Assembly: GCA_900770725.1 (NCBI GenBank) | Contig: CAAGLL010000067.1 | Span: 1 to 64,000, forward strand | Source of the DNA: an uncultured Succinivibrio sp. | Lineage (GTDB): Bacteria; Pseudomonadota; Gammaproteobacteria; Enterobacterales; Succinivibrionaceae | Length of the DNA: 64,000 nt | Reading direction: 5' to 3' | Shown here: positions 1-8,153 of the stretch, piece after piece | Layout: every line of letters begins with the position of its first letter | How positions within the stretch are numbered: the stretch's first letter is position 1 | Notes under the pieces: generated by a model | Told to the model about the DNA's origin: nothing | The model's database searches: none | Seen by the model: only the letters and a program-made list of their open reading frames with translations | Program-made: the position numbers and the translations under genes

Positions 1-83
1 CCCATCATGAAGTCGAAGTCGAAAACCTGGGAAAGCTCGCCGAGGCACTTGAAGGAGGAGGGGAAATTGTTGAAAATGTCCAT
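1..83 (-). CDS. 5' end of an unidentified gene running off the left edge
   Basis: On the minus strand an ATG at 83 opens a frame that stays open to the window edge, giving about 27 residues that begin MDIFNNFPSSFKCLGEL. No good ribosome binding site precedes it. The fragment is too short to assign to a family. It faces away from the IS4-type transposase and may be coding or a chance frame. Confidence 0.3.
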   Translation of the reverse strand, partial: MDIFNNFPSSFKCLGELSQVFDFDFMM

Positions 84-436
84 GGGCTGATTTGAGTTAT
101 TTATTTGTTTTGGTTTATATAATTATCCCAAAATCAGCCTGCTTAGTCAACCTTTCCAATCAATTTCCAGCAGATTTTTTCACCTAACACCAAAATTTTC
201 ATTTTGGGCTTTCCAGGCCTCGAAAATTTTCATTTGAAACCTAAAGAGCAGCCAGATCGTGGAGATCGAGGCTTAAGTTGGAGTGCATGTTATTTGTTCC
301 CGGCAAACTGCCAGAATCGATCTACCGTAAATACCGAATATGCGGGACCCGCACTGAAGGGGAGAAAAGGGAGAGCTTTTAAACGGAGGCGCTTTAACCT
401 ATAATTTTGTTTGCTAAAGAAAAAAGGAAAAGCGCC
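84..436. other. AT-rich region upstream of the IS4-type transposase, with a 13-bp direct repeat
   Basis: No gene is supported here. The stretch is clearly richer in A/T than the rest of the window. The 13-mer AAAATTTTCATTT occurs at 192-204 and again at 223-235, 31 bp apart (about three helical turns). The first copy is also part of an imperfect inverted repeat (CCAAAA...ATTTTGG). The left end of the insertion element should lie here, but I could not pair terminal inverted repeats by eye. Confidence 0.35.
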
Positions 437-1856
437 ATGCCTTCATCTTACGCCATCGACCGCTGCGCCCGCAACACCGCCGGCAAGCTCAATTCCCTCA
501 TGGGATCCCGCGCTTCTCGATCTCTCCATGGAAACCGGCTTCGTCAAGCGCGTTCGCAAGTTCAGGGCTCCTGCCATGACCTTGGTTGCCATGAGGATCA
601 TCATCTCCGCCAAGACCTGGAGCGAGACAACGATCTGGGACGAATACATCGACGCCGTCAGGGAGTGCGGCGGCGAGAGGATCGAGCGCGAGGTCTTCCA
701 CGACCACATCTCCAAGCCGGCCTTCGCCGCATTCTGCCACGAGCTTTACGCGCGGCTCTCAAGGGAAGCCAGCCTGGGCGAGCTCGATCAGGGCGCCGAG
801 CTTGTCAGGGCGGTGTCCTCGAAGCTCCCCATAAGCGACATCGTCTGCATCGACGGCACCGAGAGCAGGGCCGCGCCATCGCTGCGCGCGCTGTTCAAGG
901 GCAAGGGCGAGGCCGGAGGCAGCGTCAAGATCCACTCGATGCACAGCCTCAGATCCTGCGCGGAGATCCAGTACTCCATCGGCGCCGGAACCAGCTGCGA
1001 GCGAACCGCGCTGCTGGAGATGGAGGATCTCAAGGGCCTCCTGATCCTGGCGGACGCTGGATACTTCTCAGCCGAGCTGTGCAGTGAACTCGACCGCCGC
1101 GGCGCCTGGTACATCATCAAGGTGCCTGACTCGGTGTCCTGCAAGGTCATCGACTTCCAGAAAGTGGGAAGGACAACGCCTCCCAGCCAGGTCGCCAACG
1201 CGCGAGAGAGCATGGAAGGCAGCGGACTCCCGGACGCAAGGGATCTGACTGCCAGGAACTGCTCGTATGATCTCAACGCCTCGACCGCCGGCGGCTTCGA
1301 GCACCGCGAGGTGCTCGTCAGGCGCCAGGACTCGGACGGCAGGTACGGGCACGGGCGCTTCGCCACCAACATCCCCGCGGACGTCCTCGATGCATTCCAG
1401 ATCTCGGACACATACCGCGCGCGATGGCAGATCGAGATCCAGTTCAAGTGCTTCAAGTCGTTCTCGAACCTCAAGACCGACAAGATCGTCACCAGCTCAA
1501 TCATCGAGGCCTTCCTGGATCTGGCCAAGGCGGCGCACGCAATCAAGCTCCTGCTCGGACAGGCCGCGCAGAAGCTGCTTGGCACGGCGCTCTCCCAGCA
1601 GAAGGTCGCCGAACGCTGCAACGGCAAGCTCGCCGGGATCCTCGACGCCATGATCCGAGGCGCAGGCGATCTCGCCGGCTTGATCAGGGATTTCCTCGCT
1701 GACAAGGCCCTTCGCCTGAAGAAGAGCAGTCCCAGCTTCATCAACAGCAAGCGCGGCAAGTCGCTCCTCTGCGTCATCAGGAGCATGCTGGGCAAATGCC
1801 GCACCGCCGCAATCCACATCCCCAGGCTGGATAGCAGGCCGCCAGACGCCGGCTAA
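437..1856 (+). pseudogene. IS4-family DDE transposase with a single-base frameshift near its N-terminus
   Basis: Most of the frame, open from 411, encodes an IS4-family transposase. D148 (in CIDGTE), D215 (LILADAGYF) and E342 (YRARWQIEIQFKCFK, matching the Y-x2-R-x3-E-x6-K signature) form the DDE triad, numbered from 411. The natural N-terminus appears to be ATG 437, which follows AAAAGGAAA and reads MPSSYAIDRCARNTAGKLNSLM in another frame. Dropping one G from the GGG at 502-504 joins the frames as ...NSLM-DPALLDLSMETG..., about 472 residues. The copy is therefore frameshifted, unless the base is a sequencing error or ribosomes slip there. An in-frame start at 411 would give a poor, low-complexity N-terminus. 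Confidence 0.75.
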
Positions 1857-2201
1857 CCGGCAAAAGCCCCTTCCGACACGCCTTTGCCGCGCGGCGCCTG
1901 ACGGCGCTGCGGGGGCAGCCGCACCCATCCGCCTTCAAAACACGTTCAAAAACAGCCACGCGCGAGCCTTGTCACGCGCCCGGGCCGGGGATCACCCCAG
2001 CCCATCAGAACTCCGCTTGCGAACTGCCCGCAGAGATCGCTCTGCATCAGGCCATGCAGTTCCTTAAGCTCCAGTTCATGTTTGCCCTGCACTTGAATAT
2101 GAAGAACTGGAAGTTAAAACTCCCATAAGAAAAGAGCGGCAAAACGACCGCTCTGTTTCTGCCTGCCAGGCAAAGTTACTTTTAAACCTAACTTGCGGCC
2201 C
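1857..2201. other. Gap between two transposase remnants
   Basis: No gene is supported. The first part is GC-rich and probably still belongs to the IS4-type element. The last 100 bases are AT-richer and contain a hairpin at 2133-2154. No clear terminal inverted repeat or target duplication was found. Confidence 0.3.
2133..2154 (-). terminator. Hairpin terminator downstream of the IS1634-type transposase
   Basis: AGAGCGG (2133-2139) pairs perfectly with CCGCTCT (2148-2154) around an 8-nt loop. Read on the minus strand it is followed by TTTTCTT, as expected for a rho-independent terminator of the minus-strand transposase gene. Confidence 0.5.
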
Positions 2202-3428
2202 CTAATGTGTGGTACGTTCCGCCCCTTGGCCGTCCGTCCCGTCCATGAACGAGAGGTCTAGCTTCAACTCCTGCAGCAGTTCCCTCTGCCTTTTCGCCAG
2301 GGCACCCTTCATCTTCCATTTTCCACCGATTTTCATGTACTTGATCTGCTTGAGCTCCTCGATCACATCCTCGTCCGTGGCGTTGTTCGCCTTGAGCCAG
2401 CTCCTGACGCGGCTGTGGATGGTTCGCCGCAGGATGAGCGAGACGAACATGGCAAAGAGCTTGCCGTCGGCCTGCGCGTCGCCCTGGATGTGCAGCCTGC
2501 CGTCGCTCAGGCCGTTCTTCTGGGTGTCGAAGCAGTCCTCGACCGACTCCTTGGAGCGGTAGGCCTCCATGATCTCCTGATCCGACATCTCAGCGCAGGT
2601 GGTGAACAGCACCGCCTTGCCGGCCAGCGCCACCCTCTCCTTGAAGTCCTCCGCGTCCTCGGAGTACTTGAATCCCCTGCTGTTCCCGGCCTTTTCCACG
2701 ATGAAGAACGGCTTGAAGCTTGCGGCCCACGCGTCGAACCCGCTTGCGGGGCAGCGCCTGCACCCGTCCAGCTCGGCCTTCTTCGCCATTTTCCTGGCCA
2801 TGAGCGACCTCATCATCGCAGAGCGCGACTCGATGTCGCGGCACATCACCAGCACGCCGTCTACGCCGCCCAGGGTGAAGGGCACCCTTCCTGACACGTA
2901 GGGATGGCCGTTGACCTCCCACATGCGCCCCTCCACGTCATCGTTGACCTCGTGCGCCCACTTGAGGAAGGCCTCGCGCACCGCCTTGATCCTGGCCGGC
3001 GAGACGCCGCCGATGAACTTCCACCCGTCAAGGTGCAGCCAGCTGAAGCTGTCCGAGGAGAACCCTCCGTCCATGATCATGACGAGCCCGCGCCTGGCCG
3101 GCTTGAGCTTGCATGCCCTCGCAAGCTCGAGGGCGTGGGAGAAGTTGGAGGCGTCGTTGAGCGAGCCGTCGTACGAGCACATGAACAGGGGCATGCCGGT
3201 CTCGCGGCAGCAGAACAGGCCCTCGTTGATCTGCGGGAGATCCTCGCCGTCGCGGTTGTAGCCATATGACGCCCTGCGGATCTGGCCAGAGTAGGTGGAG
3301 AACGAGGTCACGTCGTAGAAGATCTCCCTGGAGGCCGGGCCCTGGGCAGTGTTCCACGCCTTGTAGAAGGCGCTACGCGCCTGCGGATCGAGCTTGACGA
3401 AGAGATCCCAGGCTGCATGCGCCTTCAT
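2202..3428 (-). pseudogene. IS1634-type DDE transposase lacking its N-terminus
   Basis: The 408-residue product carries the DDE core of IS1634-like transposases: YDVTSFSTYS near the start, LVMIMDGGF, and YRSKESVEDCFDTQKN for the glutamate. Family members are usually about 550-600 residues with an N-terminal region of roughly 150 residues; here the catalytic domain begins almost at once. The frame stays open upstream but runs into the 3' end of the neighbouring dehydrogenase gene at 3479, so the break lies at about 3430-3480. It is probably a dead remnant. A run of K/R-rich helices ends the protein. Confidence 0.75.
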
Positions 3429-3478
3429 CCTGCCCCGGTCTGGCTTGCGGCGCAGGACGGGCGTCCCGCGCCATGCAA

Positions 3479-4183
3479 TCAGTCTTCCTTGACTATCGGG
3501 AAGAGCTCGACGAACTGCCCCGAGTGGTCGGTGCCATCAAGGATGGACTCTGCGATCTTGCATCCGGCGGTGTCGGCGTCGTGGAAGCCCTCGCACTTCA
3601 TGTTGCCATTGAGATCGGTGGTGGTGGGGCCCGGGTGGATCACGTAGGTCTCGATGGGCAGGCCGTTCTTCTTGAAGTCGGCGGCCATGGTCATGGTCAT
3701 GCAGTTGAGCGCGGCCTTGCTCGCGCAATAGGCCAGCGGATGCCAGTACGGGTTCACGTCGGTGGGCACAGTGATGTTGACGATCTTCCCATGGTTGGCG
3801 GCGATGGTCCTCACCAGGGCGCTGGTGAGCGCATAGGGGGCGAAGTAATTGACCTGGGCCGTCGCCACGATGTCCTCGATCCTCGAGTCGTAGGAGGCGC
3901 AGGCCATGTCTCCGGGGATCCCGGCATTGTTCACGAGCAAGTAAAGATCCGGGTGCTTTTCTGTTATCTCCTTGGCTGCCGATGCGATCGACTTGAAGTC
4001 GCAGAGGTCCATGAGGACGACCTCCGCCTCGACGCCCTTTGAGGCGAGCTCCGCGCGCGCCTTCTCGCCGCGCTCCTTCGAGCGCACCCCGAGCAGCACC
4101 TTGTAGCCCGAAAGCCCCAGGTGCAGCGCGGTGGAAAAACCTATCCCCTTGTTCGATCCGGTAACCAGGGCAAGCTTCTTCAT
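3479..4183 (-). CDS. SDR-family NAD(P)-dependent oxidoreductase
   Basis: This is a classical short-chain dehydrogenase of about 234 residues. It has the nucleotide-binding TGSNKGIG near residue 8, NNAG in the middle and the catalytic YCASK. The serine normally 13 residues before the tyrosine is not there: the segment reads NITVPTDVNPYWHPLAY, with valine at that place and threonines nearby, so activity on a normal SDR substrate is uncertain. The start at ATG 4183 is preceded by GGGAG at suitable spacing; a longer in-frame start at 4279 lacks a site. The substrate is unknown. The gene is divergent from the cellulose operon and abuts a truncated transposase. Confidence 0.85.
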   Translation of the reverse strand: MKKLALVTGSNKGIGFSTALHLGLSGYKVLLGVRSKERGEKARAELASKGVEAEVVLMDLCDFKSIASAAKEITEKHPDLYLLVNNAGIPGDMACASYDSRIEDIVATAQVNYFAPYALTSALVRTIAANHGKIVNITVPTDVNPYWHPLAYCASKAALNCMTMTMAADFKKNGLPIETYVIHPGPTTTDLNGNMKCEGFHDADTAGCKIAESILDGTDHSGQFVELFPIVKED

Positions 4184-4439
4184 GTCTTTACTCCCGTTCT
4201 TACTGAATTGGCTCAATTCGCCTCTGGGGGATCCTAGCCTCAAGCATGCCCGCCATACAAGAGGGGCAATTTTGTGCACCTAATGCGCGCCTGGTCCACG
4301 GCACTTAAATGCTGCGTGTCTCAGTGATTTACATACATAGGTCAAGGTAATTCACTTTCTCCATCAGACCAGGCTTATATATTCTTTAGAGTTTTTTAAT
4401 GCAAACGTTAAGATTTGTTCATTTTAGTAGTCAATATTG

Positions 4440-4468
4440 TTGACTTTCTGTTAAGGGAATTTTATAGT
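4440..4468 (+). promoter_or_regulatory. Sigma-70 promoter for the cellulose operon
   Basis: TTGACT (4440-4445) and TATAGT (4463-4468) are separated by 17 bases, a near-consensus promoter pointing at bcsR. This predicts a leader of about 130 nt. Inside the leader a perfect TATAAT (4563-4568) sits in a GCCAT...ATGGC palindrome, but no good -35 box precedes it, so a second promoter is less certain. Confidence 0.65.
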
Positions 4469-4603
4469 GCACTTGTATGCAACAGTTCGCCGCTAGCGTC
4501 GCCTCCGGCCTTGAATGCCCGGCGCATGATGCGCGTTACTGAAAACATGGCGGCAAATGCCATATAATGGCAAGATAAACAATAACAATAATCATTCCTA
4601 CAC

Positions 4604-4837
4604 ATGCAAGATCTCAAAACCAACGTGGGAAACCTTGTCGAGCAAGGCTCCGATAAAGCCAGGGCCACTCTCCCCGCCGACGTCAGCGCGCTATCAAAGG
4701 CATTCTCCTTCGTGCCGCCTAGCTACACCGACTTCAGGCAGGCCTGGGATCTGCATGCGGCCATTGAAAAGCGCCCGCTCTTCGGGATGCTTGCAGGGCT
4801 CTCAGGCAAGGGCACACCGCATATGCCACGCCCATGA
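4604..4837 (+). CDS. bcsR: Cellulose biosynthesis protein BcsR
   Basis: This small protein of 77 residues has a central segment, DVSALSKAFSFVPPSYTDF...AAIEKRPLF, that matches the E. coli BcsR/YhjR pattern (DIVALKQAFSLPDIDYADI...AALKRWPLL). In E. coli BcsR works with BcsQ and stabilises the inner-membrane synthase complex. Its stop overlaps the bcsQ start (ATGA), so the two are probably translationally coupled. No purine-rich ribosome binding site is visible; the leader just upstream is A-rich and likely unstructured. The position, first in a complete bcs operon, supports the call. Confidence 0.85.
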   Translation: MQDLKTNVGNLVEQGSDKARATLPADVSALSKAFSFVPPSYTDFRQAWDLHAAIEKRPLFGMLAGLSGKGTPHMPRP

Positions 4838-5541
4838 TCTCCATCTGCGTCACCTCGGCCGCCCCCTGTGCGGGCGCGTCCTCTGTCTGCGCCGCGCTCT
4901 GCGCCCTCGCTGCCAAGATCGCGGCGTATCCGCGCGTGCTGTGCGCCGACGCCTCGGAGGGCAGGCTCGGCGCCTCGCAGCTCTTCGGGGCATTGCCAGG
5001 CGGGGATCTGCCAGATGCTGATCCGCGCGGTGACGAGGATGCGGATGTGATGGACAACCTGTGCATCAGCAGCTGCGGCGTGTGCGTGCTGCGCTGCGCA
5101 GGCGCCGGGGCGGCAAGGCTTAGCGGGATCCTCAAAGCCCTTCCCTTTGACCTCGCCTTCATCGACTGCGGGCTGCGCGGCAGCGAGGCGCATGGGCAGA
5201 TGCTGGAAGATGCCGATCTTGAGCTGTGCGTCGTGGCTGCCGAGGGCAACTGCCTTGCAAGGCTCGACGACATTAATCCTACTGAGCGCGAGTATTTCGT
5301 CATCAACCGCTTCGACTGCCGCAGCAAGTCGATGTACGACTGCAGGCTCTTCCTGTCCTCAAGCGTGCTCGCCCCGCGCCTCCTGCGCACGACCATCCCC
5401 TTTGACGAGGCCGTGCTCAGCTCGACGCTTTCGCTCAAGCCCTACCCGCTTTCAAGCCCGTTCTCGGCGGCTTCCGACGCCGCGTCCGGAGTGCTAGCCG
5501 AGATCCTCTCCTTGTGCGGCGAGGCTGGAGGGAAGCCATGA
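4834..5541 (+). CDS. bcsQ: BcsQ-like ParA/MinD-family protein of cellulose secretion
   Basis: The 235-residue protein occupies the BcsQ slot between bcsR and bcsA and aligns in outline with E. coli BcsQ: an N-terminal beta strand and P-loop region, FIDCG in place of the Walker B strand, and VINRFD where E. coli has LINDFR. The nucleotide-binding loop is badly eroded. Where E. coli has RGGVGTTT this protein has APCAGASS, with most glycines gone and no lysine. It may be a scaffold that no longer binds or hydrolyses ATP. It overlaps bcsR and bcsA by 4 nt each. Confidence 0.8.
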   Translation: MISICVTSAAPCAGASSVCAALCALAAKIAAYPRVLCADASEGRLGASQLFGALPGGDLPDADPRGDEDADVMDNLCISSCGVCVLRCAGAGAARLSGILKALPFDLAFIDCGLRGSEAHGQMLEDADLELCVVAAEGNCLARLDDINPTEREYFVINRFDCRSKSMYDCRLFLSSSVLAPRLLRTTIPFDEAVLSSTLSLKPYPLSSPFSAASDAASGVLAEILSLCGEAGGKP

Positions 5542-8153
5542 GCGGCGATCGCATGGACAGGGCGGCTGCCAATCCTGCCGCCTTGTGGCTTGCGCGCGTG
5601 CGGATCTGGAACGACGGCGGTGCGGATCTCCTGTCCATGGCTGTCAACGCCCTGATGCTCGCCATGCTCTACCTCGTCTTCCCGCTTGAGCGCGGTCCGC
5701 TGTCCAAGCTGCGAGACTCGTTTGGCGCCTGGTGCCCGCAGATAGATCCGTCAAGGCCCAGGTTCTTCGACCCGGTGCGCTTTGCCGTCCAGATCTCCTT
5801 CATCTCGCTCTTCAAGGTGCAAAGCGGCGAAGGCTCGGGCATTGCGATGCGCCTCTCCCGTGCGTCGGATGCCTTGTTCAAGTGCGCAGGCGCGCTTGAA
5901 AGGAAGATCGACCGCCTTGCAGGAGCGGCCTGGCGCCTGATCCGCCTGCCCTCCCGCGCCCACCCGGCCCGCCGCGCCGCCGCAGTCTGGGCGCTCGCGC
6001 TGTGCGCCTTCCTGATGTCGGTGCTGACCATCACCCAGCCCATGGACCTGCCCTACCAGCTTTCCTACGTCGCCGCGATGTGGCTTGCGGCGCTGGCCGC
6101 GCGCGGGATCAAGAGCCACGCCGGGCTGCTCATGCTCATCTGCATCTCGGTGCTCATCTCAAGCCGCTACATCTGGTGGCGCGCCAGCTCGACGCTGCTC
6201 CTGCGCGACTTCACATCCGCCGCCTGCTCGCTCCTGCTCATCGGAGCTGAGATCTACTCGTTCGTGATCATGCTGCTCTCCTACTTCCAGGCAAGCTGGG
6301 TGCTCGACCGCAAGGCAGCCCCGCTGCCCAAGGATCCCTCCAAATGGCCGAGCGTGGACGTCTTCATACCGACCTACAACGAGCCCTTGGAGGTGGTGAA
6401 GCCCTGCCTGCTTGCCGCAACCGATCTCGACTGGCCGCGCGAGAAGCTCAACGTCTACCTGCTCGACGACGGCGGGCGGGCGGAGTTTGAGGCCTACGCC
6501 AAAAGCTGCGGGGCGCACTACATCGCAAGGGCCGAGCACTCCCACGCCAAGGCAGGCAACATCAACAACGCCTTGAAGCTCACGCGCGGGGAGATCGTGG
6601 CGATCTTCGACTGCGACCACATCCCATCGCGCTCGTTCCTCCAGATGACCGCAGGCTGGATGGTCAAGGATCCGAAGATAGCCCTCGTGCAGACGCCCCA
6701 CCACTTCTACTCGGAGGATCCCTTCGAGAAGAACCTGGGGATCAAGGGGCGCGTGCCCGAGGAGAACGCGCTCTTCCACGACTTCATCCAGGCCGGCAAC
6801 GACACCTGGAACGCCACGATGTTCTGCGGATCCTGCGCGCTCATAAGGCGCAGCGCCCTCATGCAGGTCGGCGGCATCGCCGAGCAGACCGTGACCGAGG
6901 ACGCCCACACCTCGCTCAAGCTCTGCCGCGCCGGCTGGTCCTCGGCCTTCATCGGCATGCCGCTGGCCGCCGGGCTCTCCACCGAGAGCCTTGCCGACCA
7001 CATCAACCAGCGCATCCGCTGGGCCCGCGGCATGGTGCAGATCTTCAGGACGGACAACCCGCTGCTAGGCCGCGGGCTCTCGCTTGGGCAGCGCATATGC
7101 TTTCTAAACGCCATGCTCCACTTCCTGCACGGCCTGCCCAGGATCATCTTCCTGCTCGCCCCGCTGCCGTTCATCTTCTTCAACACCTACGTGATCTTCG
7201 CCAGCGCCGCGGCGCTGCTCTCCTACGTGGTGCCCTACATGGCCATCTCGGCGATGGCCTCGCACCGCATCCACGGGCGCAAGCGCTTCTTCTTCTGGGG
7301 CGTGGTCTACGAGACCGTGCTCTCCTGGTACATCACCATGCCCACGCTCGTGGCGCTCATCGCCCCGTCCAAGGGCAGGTTCAACGTGACCTCCAAGGGC
7401 GAGTCCAACGCCAGGACATTCTTCGACTGGACCGTGTCGCGCCCCTACCTGCTGCTCATCTGCCTGAACGCCGCAGGCGCGGCCTATGCCGCCTGGCGCA
7501 TGGCCTTCGACCCCTTCGCCGACATGCTCACGCTGTTCATAAACCTGCTGTGGGTGCTCTACAACCTGCTCGTCTTAGGCGCGGCCTCGGCCGTCGCGCT
7601 CGAGCGCCGCCAGGTGCGCCGCACCCCCCGCGTCAAGGCCTCGATCCCTGTTTCGATCGAGCTTCCGGACGGCAGCCTCCTTGCCGCCATGACCACGGAC
7701 TTCTCCTTCGGCGGGCTTGGCGTGCAGCTCAAAGAAGGAGCCCCCTCGTGGGAGGCGATCCTCGATGGCGCGACAAGCGTGCGCGCTGTGTTCGACCGCT
7801 CTGGCAGCGTGTTCGCCTTTGACTGCGGCATAAGGCGCGCCTCCGGGCGCTTCCTGGGCCTGGAGCCGCGCCTTGGCAACCCTGCGTCAGAGCGCGACTA
7901 CGTGCGCTGCACCTTCGCCGCGGCCGACCGCTGGATCCACGACGAGGATCAGCTCGCCCCCGACAGCGCCCTCAAGGGCGCCCACACGCTCATCAAGCTT
8001 GGCTTCAACGGCTACCGCAAGATGCTCGAGAGCGCCCCGGGGATCCCGCGCACGCTGCTTAGGGCGGTGCTGTTCATCCTCTCGTTCGCATTCAGCTTCG
8101 TTCCATCACCGATAGATGCGGCAAAACCTGCTGCCTTGGAGGGCAGATCATGA
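5538..8153 (+). CDS. bcsA: Cellulose synthase catalytic subunit with PilZ domain
   Basis: This is the inner-membrane GT2 glycosyltransferase that polymerises UDP-glucose into beta-1,4-glucan and moves the chain through its own channel. At 871 residues it matches E. coli BcsA. N-terminal membrane segments are followed by the GT2 motifs DDG (about 311), DCD (358-360), TED (453-455) and QRIRW (491-495). More membrane helices and a C-terminal PilZ domain follow (RRQVRRTPR near 690, then DFSFGG), implying activation by cyclic di-GMP. ATG 5538 follows GGAGG and overlaps the bcsQ stop; an in-frame ATG at 5514 is less likely. Confidence 0.97.
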   Translation: MSGDRMDRAAANPAALWLARVRIWNDGGADLLSMAVNALMLAMLYLVFPLERGPLSKLRDSFGAWCPQIDPSRPRFFDPVRFAVQISFISLFKVQSGEGSGIAMRLSRASDALFKCAGALERKIDRLAGAAWRLIRLPSRAHPARRAAAVWALALCAFLMSVLTITQPMDLPYQLSYVAAMWLAALAARGIKSHAGLLMLICISVLISSRYIWWRASSTLLLRDFTSAACSLLLIGAEIYSFVIMLLSYFQASWVLDRKAAPLPKDPSKWPSVDVFIPTYNEPLEVVKPCLLAATDLDWPREKLNVYLLDDGGRAEFEAYAKSCGAHYIARAEHSHAKAGNINNALKLTRGEIVAIFDCDHIPSRSFLQMTAGWMVKDPKIALVQTPHHFYSEDPFEKNLGIKGRVPEENALFHDFIQAGNDTWNATMFCGSCALIRRSALMQVGGIAEQTVTEDAHTSLKLCRAGWSSAFIGMPLAAGLSTESLADHINQRIRWARGMVQIFRTDNPLLGRGLSLGQRICFLNAMLHFLHGLPRIIFLLAPLPFIFFNTYVIFASAAALLSYVVPYMAISAMASHRIHGRKRFFFWGVVYETVLSWYITMPTLVALIAPSKGRFNVTSKGESNARTFFDWTVSRPYLLLICLNAAGAAYAAWRMAFDPFADMLTLFINLLWVLYNLLVLGAASAVALERRQVRRTPRVKASIPVSIELPDGSLLAAMTTDFSFGGLGVQLKEGAPSWEAILDGATSVRAVFDRSGSVFAFDCGIRRASGRFLGLEPRLGNPASERDYVRCTFAAADRWIHDEDQLAPDSALKGAHTLIKLGFNGYRKMLESAPGIPRTLLRAVLFILSFAFSFVPSPIDAAKPAALEGRS

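Noticed and set aside
788..1819. Long minus-strand frame opposite the IS4 transposase
   Set aside because: It is the antisense shadow of a GC-rich coding region; no motifs and no ribosome binding site.
411..1856. Programmed ribosomal frameshifting of the IS4 transposase
   Set aside because: IS4-family elements are not known to use it and GGG alone is a poor slippery site; a one-base insertion is simpler.
4462..4668. 68-residue minus-strand frame in the bcs leader
   Set aside because: No ribosome binding site, and it overlaps the bcs promoter leader and bcsR.
4734..5438. 234-residue minus-strand frame opposite bcsQ
   Set aside because: Composition is that of a shadow frame (Ser/Arg/Ala-rich), and the plus-strand BcsR/BcsQ assignment explains the DNA.
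6159..7001. 280-residue minus-strand frame opposite bcsA
   Set aside because: Overlaps the most conserved GT2 motifs of bcsA; low-complexity shadow.
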